Assembly: GCA_022564085.1 (NCBI GenBank)
Contig: JADFMC010000038.1
Coordinates: 1 to 10,485 of the forward strand
DNA: 10,485 nt
DNA from: Fidelibacterota bacterium
GTDB taxonomy: Bacteria; Fidelibacterota; Marinisomatia; SCGC-AAA003-L08; TS1B11
Direction of reading: 5' to 3'
Shown one piece after another: positions 1 through 7,132 of this stretch. Both the position numbers and the translations under genes were made by a program. The notes under the pieces are model-generated. The model was given only the letters and a program-made list of their open reading frames with translations. It did not search any database and was not told the origin of the DNA. Within the stretch, counting starts at the first letter, position 1; each line of letters starts with the position of its first letter.

Positions 1-3000
1 GGTACCCAGCAGGACGGATACACTGCCGTCGGCGTTGCCACCGGCGTGGTTCGCCAGGAAAGCGGCATCGGTGATGGCGGTAAACGAACCCAGCGGCAGG
101 ACGAAGACGTCAACTGTTTTGCCGGCGTCCGTGGTGGCTTCCAGTTCGATCTGTCCGGTAAGCCCACCGCGAGGAGAGACTATGTAGTTACCCGCTTCGC
201 TGGGGAAAGTGGAGGCTTCGGTGTTGGCATTTGCATCCACTATGTTGGTGGCCCGGGTTTCCGTATTCACGAAACTAACAATATTGTCCAGCAGTTCCGT
301 GCCCGTCCCCGAAGAAATGGCCACGATCTGGAACTGGGCCACCGTCAGGCCGCCGGCGTTCAGGTCATCGCCTGCGCTCTGACCGAGTTCCGAATAATCC
401 AGTTGCCAGGTACCGCCGCTGGGCGTGATCTTGTTCTTCGAAACGGTGCCGTTATAGTTGGTCGCTTCGGTTATGAACGCCTGATCGGTGCCCTGGTCCA
501 CGATTGAGAAGTAGGTGCTCGGCACGTCGATGGCCAGGTTGAGGATTTCAACCAATAAAGCGCTATTGCTTCGAGCAATCACGGAAACCGTAAGCGTATC
601 ACCCTTTTCGAGAAAAGCACCATTGGGGCTCAGCGAGAAACTGGTGTCGTCCGGATCGGAACCGGTGAACTTGAGCACGCCGGGGGCCTGCACCGGAGTC
701 TCGGTGTTCATGGTACCGTCATAGGAGATGAAGTAATAGACATCATAGAATCCTTGGGGACGGGCACCAGTGGCGTCCTGGGTGATGGTGAGATCGCCCA
801 CATCTAAGGTATAAGTCCCCGATTCGGCACTCGGGCCGGCCGATAAACCAATATTGTCCTCACCGGTACCGGTGGATGTGACCCAGTAATCGGTGGCCAC
901 GGGGGCTGCAACATATGCAGCGTGGTTGGCTAGTGGCGTGGTACCCTGGGGCGTTATCAGGATGTGTACCAGGTTGGAGGCCACATCATCGAGGTCGGTG
1001 GCCGTCCATTTGAACGGCACCTCATCGTCGCCGTTGAGCTCGATGGTCTCGCCCGCCAGCGGGGTCTCCGCCCGGAAATAGGGGCTGTGCAGCGGTACGA
1101 AGGAGAAGTCGTCCAGGATAGACCCCGCCTCAATCGGAATCAGATCAGAGTTATACTGCACAAACAGGTGGTCGCTGCCGCCCTGGATGTGGGCGATGAC
1201 CTCGTATGCGCCACCATCTGTCAGGGGCGTGCTCTCGTCGGTCCAGCGCCACATGAAGCGGTTATCCGACTTCTCGTCGGGGTCCTCCGTGGTGGAACCG
1301 ATCAGCGTCACGGCGCTGGTCCAGGCCGCATCCAGCAGCAGGGCACCATCCAGCACAGTACTAAGAGCGGAGGCGTCGATAATATTTTCCAAGTCACTGG
1401 CCGTATAGTAGAACGTAATGGTAGCATTATCATCGGCATCCTTGTCGTTGTCGATGTCGACGCCCCAACTGATGACATAGTAGTCGTCCGTGCCGGAATC
1501 GATGTTGAAGAAGTCAACAGATGTGTAGATAGGGTCGAATTCGAAGTAGGGGTAATGCACCACCCTGACTTTTTTATCTCCAGCGCCGGCATTGAGTTGC
1601 AGCTGGTATACAGCTTGGTTTTTACCGTCGTTGGCCACCATGTAGACGAAGAAATCACCGGCCGGCTCAACGGTGGCCGAATCGGTAAAAATACTATAGG
1701 TGAACGAACCGACGGGACCTTCTTCGAAGAGGGTGCTGGTGTTGATCTTGCGGCTGTTGGAGCCCACCGAATCGACCGTCAAGTTGGGGGACGAATTGGA
1801 AAGCACCAGGTCGCTCAACACCAGACCGTCATCAGTCGACAGGAAGATGTCGACGGTGGCCGTGTCGTCCACGTCCTCAAAATCCCAGAAGAATTCCAGG
1901 GTCTTTTTGTTGTTGGTGCTAGTGGCCAGAGTGGATGCATATGGTAAGCCCAGGGTGCCGCCGGACTCCAGCGTTACGGAAGCGTCGTCGGTGCCGCCGT
2001 TGGGGGTGTAGGTGTTGTCCGCTGGGACATTGAGGTCGTAGCCGCCACCCTCGTCAGTATCGCTTAAATTGAATGTTGGCCAGTGACGGATCTTTACCGA
2101 GTCACTGGCGGCAATTACCCAGTCAGCGGTTGCGGATGAGGTCATATAGAAGAACCAGTACCCTTCCTCGAGATCGACACCGTCCAGCATGTCGTTCAGG
2201 GCGGCGTCACCCTCAGACAGGGGGGTAACCGCGAGCGTGGTGCCGTCGTCGAGTTTAGGCTTACGGCCGTTCTGAGCGGTAACCTTCGCGAGGGCCGGCG
2301 TCCGGGAAGCCCAGATCTCGAAGCTCGGTTCGTCAGGGATGGCGTTGTTGTTGACACCACTTAGTACAATGCCACCCCAGGGGGAAGTCCCGTCCTTGAA
2401 GGAGCCGGCGCCCTTATCATCAACGATCCAATCACCGATGTCGTTGTAAAAGTCCTGAACGGTGCTCGGATAGGTGTCACCCTTGGTGCTGCTCGAATCG
2501 TCGTCACCGGTATAGAAGGCGGCGAAGCTGAAGTTGTCCAGCTCAGCCGTGCTGATGGTGATCTCATCCTTGAACGTGACGGAAACTGTTACGGGACCAT
2601 TGACCGCTTCCCTGTCGTCGGGGAAGGAGACCGAGTAATCGACTGAGGTACCGTCGACTGTGGAGTCAGTTGTCACCGGGAAGATGACGTATATCTCATC
2701 ACCGGCCGCGATATCTACCACGATAGTGGTTAGATCGATCACAATTGTATTGGCATCGGTCAGAGCAGCTGGGGTGACATCATCCAAGGTGCCACCACCT
2801 CCATCATCCCAGATCAGGTAAACATAGTTCTCGTGCACGGTGGCCCCAGCGTTCACCAAGGCGACAGTTACACCGGCCGGCAATTCAATGGTAACATCAT
2901 CACCACTTGCCCAGGCCGCACCACCCGCATCAAAGGTGATTTTCACGATCTGGATCCACTGCTGGTCCGCGCCACCGGCGCCATTTACGTAGGCGCCCCG

Positions 3001-3105
3001 GGGAACCTGGTTGGGATTAACCGTTACGGTTAGTCCGAAGGCTGTTGAGGCTGCTATGGTCAGAGCGGCCAGGGCAATAAGATGAATTTTAACCAAGCTC
3101 TTCAT
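1..3105 (-). CDS. Large secreted modular surface protein, C-terminus beyond the window
   Basis: Reading the minus strand from the ATG at 3105-3103, the frame stays open for 1035 codons to base 1 with no stop, so the gene continues past the left edge. It begins with a signal peptide (residues 1-24). The mature part is acidic and rich in Asp, Thr, Ser and Gly, with almost no Cys, typical of exported beta-sandwich proteins. Three related modules lie at about 341-820, each opening with an H-x-P-x-F motif and carrying a W...D-x-D-D strand and a G-x-[YF]-x-V-Y strand. A cohesin-like domain follows at about 821-945, then a further beta-rich segment (977-1035). A Shine-Dalgarno GAGAGG lies 8 bases before the ATG. 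No enzyme motif was seen; a structural, adhesive or S-layer-like role is inferred. A sorting or dockerin domain may lie beyond the edge. Exact family unrecognised; that it is a real secreted gene is near certain. Confidence 0.9.
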   Translation of the reverse strand, partial: MKSLVKIHLIALAALTIAASTAFGLTVTVNPNQVPRGAYVNGAGGADQQWIQIVKITFDAGGAAWASGDDVTIELPAGVTVALVNAGATVHENYVYLIWDDGGGGTLDDVTPAALTDANTIVIDLTTIVVDIAAGDEIYVIFPVTTDSTVDGTSVDYSVSFPDDREAVNGPVTVSVTFKDEITISTAELDNFSFAAFYTGDDDSSSTKGDTYPSTVQDFYNDIGDWIVDDKGAGSFKDGTSPWGGIVLSGVNNNAIPDEPSFEIWASRTPALAKVTAQNGRKPKLDDGTTLAVTPLSEGDAALNDMLDGVDLEEGYWFFYMTSSATADWVIAASDSVKIRHWPTFNLSDTDEGGGYDLNVPADNTYTPNGGTDDASVTLESGGTLGLPYASTLATSTNNKKTLEFFWDFEDVDDTATVDIFLSTDDGLVLSDLVLSNSSPNLTVDSVGSNSRKINTSTLFEEGPVGSFTYSIFTDSATVEPAGDFFVYMVANDGKNQAVYQLQLNAGAGDKKVRVVHYPYFEFDPIYTSVDFFNIDSGTDDYYVISWGVDIDNDKDADDNATITFYYTASDLENIIDASALSTVLDGALLLDAAWTSAVTLIGSTTEDPDEKSDNRFMWRWTDESTPLTDGGAYEVIAHIQGGSDHLFVQYNSDLIPIEAGSILDDFSFVPLHSPYFRAETPLAGETIELNGDDEVPFKWTATDLDDVASNLVHILITPQGTTPLANHAAYVAAPVATDYWVTSTGTGEDNIGLSAGPSAESGTYTLDVGDLTITQDATGARPQGFYDVYYFISYDGTMNTETPVQAPGVLKFTGSDPDDTSFSLSPNGAFLEKGDTLTVSVIARSNSALLVEILNLAIDVPSTYFSIVDQGTDQAFITEATNYNGTVSKNKITPSGGTWQLDYSELGQSAGDDLNAGGLTVAQFQIVAISSGTGTELLDNIVSFVNTETRATNIVDANANTEASTFPSEAGNYIVSPRGGLTGQIELEATTDAGKTVDVFVLPLGSFTAITDAAFLANHAGGNADGSVSVLLGT
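271..645 (-). other. Cohesin-like domain in the surface protein (residues about 821-945)
   Basis: The segment starts with a strand like FSLSPNGAFLEKGDTLTVSV (823-842), which fits the opening pattern of cohesin and related beta-sandwich domains: a Pro/Asn turn, a Gly-Asp before a hydrophobic strand. It continues with a predicted strand LLVEILNLAIDVPSTYFSIVD and a later LTVAQFQIVAI strand followed by a Gly-Thr turn, which is the usual order in that family. In cellulosomes cohesins bind dockerins; in many free-living bacteria related domains sit in large surface proteins with unknown partners. The assignment is by pattern only. Confidence 0.4.
646..1089 (-). repeat. Surface-protein module C (residues about 673-820)
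   Basis: The module opens with HSPYF (673-677, bases 1075-1089). It has the Trp/Asp strand FKWTATDLDDVASNLVHILI (698-717) and the closing strand GFYDVYYFI (785-793). It is followed by a short linker (around TGSDPDDTSF) into the cohesin-like domain. Order and spacing of the three hallmark strands match modules A and B, though overall sequence identity is low. Confidence 0.45.
1090..1557 (-). repeat. Surface-protein module B (residues about 517-672)
   Basis: The module opens with HYPYF (517-521, bases 1543-1557). It continues with a Trp strand around W547 (ISWGVDIDND) leading into an Asp-rich turn and ATITFYY (561-567), and ends with GAYEVIAHI (632-640). The Asp-rich turn (DIDNDKDADDN) resembles calcium-binding loops of extracellular beta proteins, though it is not a canonical EF or RTX repeat. 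It is about 156 residues long against about 176 for module A. Confidence 0.5.
1558..2085 (-). repeat. Surface-protein module A (residues about 341-516)
   Basis: The module opens with HWPTF (residues 341-345, bases 2071-2085). It contains the strand FFWDFEDVDDTATVDIF (405-421), with a Trp followed by an Asp-rich turn and alternating hydrophobics, and a closing strand GDFFVYMV (483-490). The same order of motifs recurs in modules B and C, suggesting diverged internal duplication of an Ig-like or fibronectin-like beta-sandwich. A matching closing strand GYWFFYM (315-321) just before it hints at a still earlier, more diverged copy. Fold assignment is inference. Confidence 0.5.
3034..3105 (-). other. 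Signal peptide of the surface protein
   Basis: Residues 1-24 show the three classical parts: a positively charged start (MKSLVK), a hydrophobic core (IHLIALAALTIAA) and a small-residue end (STAFG). Cleavage after Gly24 (A-F-G) is the best fit by eye; a site a few residues earlier is also possible. There is no Cys directly after the core, so it is not a lipoprotein signal. It indicates Sec-dependent export. Confidence 0.85.
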
Positions 3106-3113
3106 GGTTGGTT

Positions 3114-3119
3114 CCTCTC
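3114..3119 (-). promoter_or_regulatory. Ribosome binding site of the surface protein gene
   Basis: On the minus strand GAGAGG precedes the ATG at 3105 with an 8-base spacer, close to the ideal anti-16S match. It supports this start, which also puts the signal peptide exactly at the N-terminus. Confidence 0.75.
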
Positions 3120-3182
3120 GGGTTTCGCGTTCTCTGTAGGATGAACTTTGTTCATTTTTTTAATTTGCCCCTTCCGGTAACC

Positions 3183-3195
3183 TGCCTTGACGGCA
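3183..3195 (-). promoter_or_regulatory. Second small hairpin in the surface gene leader
   Basis: TGCC and GGCA form a 4-bp stem around a 5-base loop, 7 bases from the hairpin at 3203-3217. On the minus strand it is followed by GGTTACC. The pair of adjacent stem-loops suggests a structured 5' leader, but the stems are short and could be chance. Confidence 0.25.
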
Positions 3196-3202
3196 AGCAC
3201 TT

Positions 3203-3217
3203 GCACGTCCTCCGTGC
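3203..3217 (-). promoter_or_regulatory. Hairpin in the leader of the surface protein gene
   Basis: A perfect 5-bp stem (GCACG/CGTGC) closes a 5-base loop; on the minus strand the loop reads GAGGA. It lies about 100 bases upstream of the surface gene start, so it is probably in the mRNA leader. No U-run follows, so it is not an intrinsic terminator. The GAGGA loop could pair with other sequences, but function is unknown. Confidence 0.35.
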
Positions 3218-3482
3218 GAGGCCTTTTAACTTCTTCCAATATCGGGCGGTTCCCGCATTTCTTTAGCCCTTTTTTAGCATTATTTTGCGCAGGCCCCGGC
3301 TGCACTGCCACCGTCAGCGGATAAGGTAAGGTGGCTGGACGCACCTGGCAATCAGGCTAAACCCTATTATTGCGTACGGGAATTGCCTGTGAACCGGTCA
3401 ACCCTTTGGCTCGGAACTGGTGGTGGCAGGCCCAAAACAGCAACCCTGAGTCGGCGGCCGGCAGTAAATTTCGCTACCTCAG

Positions 3483-3556
3483 CCCCCTTCACTTCCCCGC
3501 TATTGGCGGGACAGGCGTGATGCCCCCTCTCCGTTAGACGGAGAGGGGAAAGGGGG
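3483..3556. repeat. GC-rich compound palindrome (REP- or MITE-like)
   Basis: An outer 7-bp stem (CCCCCTT at 3483-3489 with AAGGGGG at 3550-3556) encloses two hairpins. One is CCCGC/GCGGG (3496-3500 with 3506-3510, loop TATTG). The other is a perfect 11-bp stem, CCCCTCTCCGT/ACGGAGAGGGG (3524-3534 with 3538-3548, loop TAG). It sits about 65 bases before fadI. Neither side carries a T-run, so it is a poor intrinsic terminator. Similar strings of C/T-rich then G/A-rich palindromes are known as intergenic repetitive elements in several phyla. Whether this one is multicopy cannot be seen from a single window. Confidence 0.6.
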
Positions 3557-3622
3557 TAAGGTAGATCAGGGATAGACTAAGAAATAGCAAACAGCATCCC
3601 AGTACAGAAAGGCTACCGACTA

Positions 3623-4924
3623 ATGGAACGCAGCCCAACCAGGCCCTCCGGCCGGATCGCCATCGTGGGCGGTGTGCGTACCCCTTTTGCCAAGGCCTTC
3701 ACCGACCTGACCCACCTGGACGCCTCCGACCTGGCCAAGGTGGTGACCCAGGAGTTGATCCAACGCCTGGAACTGCCCACCGACGCCATTGACGAGGTGA
3801 TCTGGGGATCGGTGCTGCCTACTATGTCAAACTTAAATGTGGGCCGTGAAGTTCCCATAGCCCTGGGTCTGACTCACGTGGTGGGCCATACCCTGGGGCA
3901 GCAGTGCGCCAGCGGTATCAGGGCCGTCACCGCCGCGGCCGAGCGGATCATGGCCGGGCAGGCCCAGGCAGTAATTGCCGGCGGCTCGGAGTCCATGTCC
4001 AACACCCCGGTGACCTACCGCCAACGGCTGGTGCTGGCATTGCAGGCGGTGCAGAAAGCCCGTAGCCTGGGACAACGCCTGAGTGCCCTGCGCCGGGTGC
4101 GCCTGGGGGACTTCCTGCCACGGCCACCGGCCATCGAGGAACCGAGCACCGGGCTGTCCATGGGGCAACATACCGAGCTCATGGCCCAGATCAACGGCAT
4201 CAGCCGGGGGGAGCAGGATGAGTATACCTTGCTGTCCCATCAAAATGCGGCCACGGCCCGGGCGGAAGGCCGGGTCAATGGAGACCTGGTGCCGGTTTCA
4301 TTACCCCCCAGGCACAATCACTTTTTTGAGCAGGATAACCTGATCCGCGAGGAAACCACACTGGAGCAGCTGGGGAAGCTGCGCCCGGTGTTCGACCGCC
4401 GGCACGGCACCCTCACCGCCGGCAACTCCTCAGCCTTGACCGATGGCGCCGCCGTGGTGCTGGTGATGGGCGAGGAGCGGGCCAGGGAGCTGGGCTACCA
4501 GGCCTGGGGTTATATCAGGGCCTATGCCTACGTGGCTATCCCACCCAAGCCGCAGCTGCTGTTGGGACCGGCCTACTCCACTCCCCTGGCGCTGGACCGG
4601 GCCGGGTTGCAACTGGGAGACCTGGACTTAATTGAGATCCATGAGGCCTTTGCCGCCCAGGTGCTGTCGGTGCTGCAGAAACTGGAATCGGAGCAGTTCG
4701 CCCGGGAGGAGCTGGGGCGCAGCGCCGCGGTGGGCCGGGTGGACCGGGACAAACTGAATGTGAACGGCGGCTCCCTGGCTTACGGCCACCCGTTCGCGGC
4801 CACCGGCGGCCGGCTGGTGATCAACCTGCTGCAGGAGCTGCGCCGCCGTGACCTGCAGCTGGGGATGCTGACCATCTGCACCTCCAACGCCATGGGTGTA
4901 TCGATGGTGCTGGAACGGGCCTGA
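3623..4924 (+). CDS. fadI: Acetyl-CoA acyltransferase (3-ketoacyl-CoA thiolase), FadI type
   Basis: This 433-residue enzyme should carry out the last step of beta-oxidation: CoA-dependent cleavage of 3-ketoacyl-CoA to acetyl-CoA and a shortened acyl-CoA. The acyl-accepting Cys is C95 in GQQCASG; the GHPF histidine is H389 and the C-terminal Cys is C419. HEAFAAQ lies at 340-346. The sequence NVNGGSLAYGHPFAATGGRL and the long loop around LGQRLSALRRVRLGDFLP are hallmarks of the FadI/HADHB branch rather than FadA. The C-terminal loop reads CTSNAMG instead of the usual Cys followed by Gly-Gly-Met/Leu-Gly, a mild oddity. AAAGG at 3608-3612 precedes the ATG by 10 bases. FadJ follows after 31 bases, as in the E. 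coli fadI-fadJ pair, and the two products should form a complex. Length is typical of the family. Confidence 0.92.
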   Translation: MERSPTRPSGRIAIVGGVRTPFAKAFTDLTHLDASDLAKVVTQELIQRLELPTDAIDEVIWGSVLPTMSNLNVGREVPIALGLTHVVGHTLGQQCASGIRAVTAAAERIMAGQAQAVIAGGSESMSNTPVTYRQRLVLALQAVQKARSLGQRLSALRRVRLGDFLPRPPAIEEPSTGLSMGQHTELMAQINGISRGEQDEYTLLSHQNAATARAEGRVNGDLVPVSLPPRHNHFFEQDNLIREETTLEQLGKLRPVFDRRHGTLTAGNSSALTDGAAVVLVMGEERARELGYQAWGYIRAYAYVAIPPKPQLLLGPAYSTPLALDRAGLQLGDLDLIEIHEAFAAQVLSVLQKLESEQFAREELGRSAAVGRVDRDKLNVNGGSLAYGHPFAATGGRLVINLLQELRRRDLQLGMLTICTSNAMGVSMVLERA

Positions 4925-4938
4925 GGCATACCATATAT

Positions 4939-4948
4939 CTTATATAAG
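4939..4948. promoter_or_regulatory. AT-rich palindrome in the fadI-fadJ gap
   Basis: CTTATATAAG is a perfect 10-base palindrome within an AT-rich patch (4933-4947) in otherwise GC-rich DNA. It overlaps the fadJ ribosome binding site, AAGGG at 4946-4950, which lies 5 bases before the chosen ATG. It may keep the start site unstructured, or act as an internal promoter element or operator; nothing in the sequence decides between these. Confidence 0.3.
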
Positions 4949-4955
4949 GGCGCGA

Positions 4956-7085
4956 ATGATCAGCTACCAAGTGGATGACCGGAATATCGGGGTACTAACC
5001 CTGGACCACCCCCACAAGCCGCTGAATATATTGAGCGCCGCCAGCTTCGAGGAACTGGAGCGGCTCCTCACGGGCCTGGCCCTGGGCGGACCCACGGGGA
5101 GCCCCGGGCAGGATAGGCCCCCAGTTGGCTTGATAATCATCAGCGGCAAAGCGGACAACTTCATCGTCGGGGCCGACATCAAGGTTTTCGCGGGCTTCCG
5201 GACGGCAGCTGATGGCGTCCAGGCCAGTCGCCAGGGCCAACGCATTTTCGGCCTGTTTGCGGCCTTACCCTTTCCCACAGTAGCCGCCATCAACGGCACC
5301 TGCCTGGGTGGCGGCCTGGAGCTGGCCCTGAACTGCACCAGCCGGCTGATTAGCGACCATCCCAAAACGGCCCTCGGTTTCCCCGAGGTGAAGCTGGGTC
5401 TGCTGCCGGGCGCCAGCGGTTGCACGCTGCTCCCGCGCCTGGTAGGATTGCAAGCGGCCCTGGACATGATGCTCACCGGCAAAAATGTCTACCCCTACAA
5501 GGCCCTCAAGATCGGCCTGGCGGATGAGATCGTCAGCGCACCGGCACTATTGGGCGCGGCCAAGGAGCGAGTTCTGCAATTGTCCGCGGGACGGGTGGTA
5601 ATTGCTAAACGCCGTAAGCCGCTGGTCGCCCGGTTGTTGGACGGTCCCTTAAAGCCGGTGGTCTACCGGGTGGCCCGTAAGCAGGTACTCAAGCAGACCG
5701 GCGGACGCTACCCGGCGCCGCTGGAAATCCTGAAGGTGGTGCGGCGCAGCCTGGGCCGCAGGCTCCCGGCGGCATTGGAGCTGGAAGCCGAAGGTTTCGG
5801 CCGGCTCTCGGCCACGGCTCAGCACAAGGCCTTGACGCACGTCTTTTTCGCCGGTTCGGGCAAGGGAAAACTACCGGCCGAACCTGTGGCGGTCAGCCGT
5901 TTGGGTGTGCTGGGGGCCGGGCTGATGGGCACCGGAATTGCCACCGTGGCCCTGGACAAGGGGATCACCGTGCGCCACAAGGATATCGATTACCAGGCCT
6001 TGGGGCGGGCCCGGGGGCATATTCAAAAGTACTTCCAGGGCCGGGTAAAAAAACGAATTCTAGCCAGTCGCGAGACCGGCCTGACCCTGACCCATTACAG
6101 TCCCACCACCGATTATTCAGGCTTCGGCCGCGTCGAGGTGGTGATCGAGGCGGCCTTCGAGGACTTGGAGCTCAAGCGCCACTTGATCGCCGAACTGGAG
6201 GCGGTGGTAGCGCCCGAGACGGTGATCGCCACCAACACCTCCTCGCTGCCCATTGCCCAGGTGGCGGCCGGCGCCCAGCACCCTGAGCGGATCATCGGGA
6301 TGCACTTTTTCTCGCCGGTGGAGAAGATGCCGTTGGTGGAGGTGATCACCTCCAAGGCCACCAACGCCCTGACCCTGGCCACCACCGTAAAACTGGGGCG
6401 GCGGCTGGGGAAGACGGTGATCGTGGCGCAGGACTCGCCGGGGTTCTACATCAACCGCATCCTGACCCCCTACTTGAACGAAACATTCAAGCTGCTGGAG
6501 GATGGTATCCCGGTGGACCTGCTGGACCGCCACGTCCGCCGCATGGGGTTGCCGGTGGGGCCTTGCACCCTGCTGGACGAAGTGGGGCTGGATGTGGCCG
6601 GCAGGGTGGCCGGGGTGATGGCGCCCTTCATCGGCCGGCGCCTGGAGATGACCGACCATAACCAGCGCTTTACCGAAGATGGCCGGCTGGGCCGCAAAAA
6701 TGGCCACGGTTTTTACACCTATAGCCAGGGCAAGAAGGGGCCGGTGGATGCCGCGGTCTACCAACTGTTGGACCATCCGCAGCGCCGGACCATCCCCTAC
6801 GAACAGGTGCGGGACCGACTGCTGGGGGCGCTTTACAACGAGGCGGCCTACTGCCTGGACGAAGGGCTCATCGACAGCGCCTCGGCCGGGGATGTGGGGG
6901 CCATCTACGGCTTTGGCTTCCCGCCCTTTTTGGGTGGACCCTACTGGGCCATGGATCAGTTGGGGCTGCCGGCCCTGGTGGAGCAGCTCAGCCGTTTGGC
7001 CCAGGAGCACGGCAGCCGTTTTACCCCGGCCCCACCCCTGGTGAAAAGAGCTGCGGCGGGGGAGTGGTACCATCCGGTAAATTGA
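4956..7085 (+). CDS. fadJ: Bifunctional enoyl-CoA hydratase / 3-hydroxyacyl-CoA dehydrogenase, FadJ type
   Basis: This 709-residue protein should hydrate trans-2-enoyl-CoA and oxidise the resulting 3-hydroxyacyl-CoA with NAD. The N-terminal crotonase domain (about 1-190) has the oxyanion segment FIVGADIK (69-76), the GGGLE motif with Glu122 and a second glutamate at Glu144 (GFPE), matching the two catalytic acids of the family. The dehydrogenase part has the NAD-binding GAGLMG (320-325), the His450-Glu462 pair (GMHFFSP...LVE) and NTSS (427-430), then two C-terminal helical domains from about 495. Length is close to E. coli FadJ (about 714). The frame is open upstream to a possible start at 4896 inside fadI, but ATG 4956 has AAGGG 5 bases before it and places the crotonase fold at the N-terminus. 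It most likely forms the alpha subunit partner of the preceding thiolase. FadB is the alternative name, but the fadI context favours FadJ. Confidence 0.93.
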   Translation: MISYQVDDRNIGVLTLDHPHKPLNILSAASFEELERLLTGLALGGPTGSPGQDRPPVGLIIISGKADNFIVGADIKVFAGFRTAADGVQASRQGQRIFGLFAALPFPTVAAINGTCLGGGLELALNCTSRLISDHPKTALGFPEVKLGLLPGASGCTLLPRLVGLQAALDMMLTGKNVYPYKALKIGLADEIVSAPALLGAAKERVLQLSAGRVVIAKRRKPLVARLLDGPLKPVVYRVARKQVLKQTGGRYPAPLEILKVVRRSLGRRLPAALELEAEGFGRLSATAQHKALTHVFFAGSGKGKLPAEPVAVSRLGVLGAGLMGTGIATVALDKGITVRHKDIDYQALGRARGHIQKYFQGRVKKRILASRETGLTLTHYSPTTDYSGFGRVEVVIEAAFEDLELKRHLIAELEAVVAPETVIATNTSSLPIAQVAAGAQHPERIIGMHFFSPVEKMPLVEVITSKATNALTLATTVKLGRRLGKTVIVAQDSPGFYINRILTPYLNETFKLLEDGIPVDLLDRHVRRMGLPVGPCTLLDEVGLDVAGRVAGVMAPFIGRRLEMTDHNQRFTEDGRLGRKNGHGFYTYSQGKKGPVDAAVYQLLDHPQRRTIPYEQVRDRLLGALYNEAAYCLDEGLIDSASAGDVGAIYGFGFPPFLGGPYWAMDQLGLPALVEQLSRLAQEHGSRFTPAPPLVKRAAAGEWYHPVN

Positions 7086-7132
7086 CGGCAGGTGGCCATC
7101 ATTAACATTACACGTAACTGGGAGACTCGATC

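Larger units (their letters stand above)
3106..3622. other. Divergent intergenic region between the surface gene and fadI
   Basis: This stretch separates two divergently read genes and must hold both promoters. The half next to the surface gene is comparatively A/T-rich and contains two small hairpins in the presumed leader. The half next to fadI contains the compound palindrome at 3483-3556. I found no convincing -35/-10 pair: on the minus strand TTGCCA (around 3347-3352) is followed after 17 bases by a poor TACCTT. No tRNA, transposase or credible coding sequence was found. Confidence 0.6.

Noticed and set aside
964..1947. Long plus-strand open frame (and others at 46-507 and 1700-2011) within the left third
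   Set aside because: They lie antisense to the 1035-codon surface protein, which has a signal peptide, a ribosome binding site and repeat modules. The plus-strand translations have no recognisable domain and are shadows.
3102..3344. Minus-strand 80-codon frame (GTG start) whose stop overlaps the surface gene start as ATGA
   Set aside because: The overlap is suggestive of coupling, but the translation is Lys/Pro-rich with no family resemblance, the start lacks a good ribosome binding site, and the stretch contains the leader hairpins. It is more likely an untranslated leader.
3524..3548. Intrinsic terminator at the 11-bp hairpin
   Set aside because: No T-run follows on either strand (AAAGGGGGTAAGG on plus, GCATCACGCC on minus), and no gene ends here; both neighbours diverge from the region.
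3483..3556. tRNA-like dimensions of the compound palindrome (74 bases with a 7-bp outer stem)
   Set aside because: The 3' hairpin is 11 bp with a 3-base loop, there is no T-loop or D-loop consensus and no anticodon arm of 5 bp with a 7-base loop. It is not a tRNA.
4896..4955. Upstream start for fadJ inside fadI
   Set aside because: The added 20 residues have no counterpart in crotonase-fold proteins, and ATG 4956 has AAGGG at proper spacing.
6117..7073. Long minus-strand open frame opposite the fadJ dehydrogenase part
   Set aside because: It is antisense to a gene with intact catalytic motifs. Its His/Gln/Arg-rich translation is typical of a shadow frame in GC-rich DNA.
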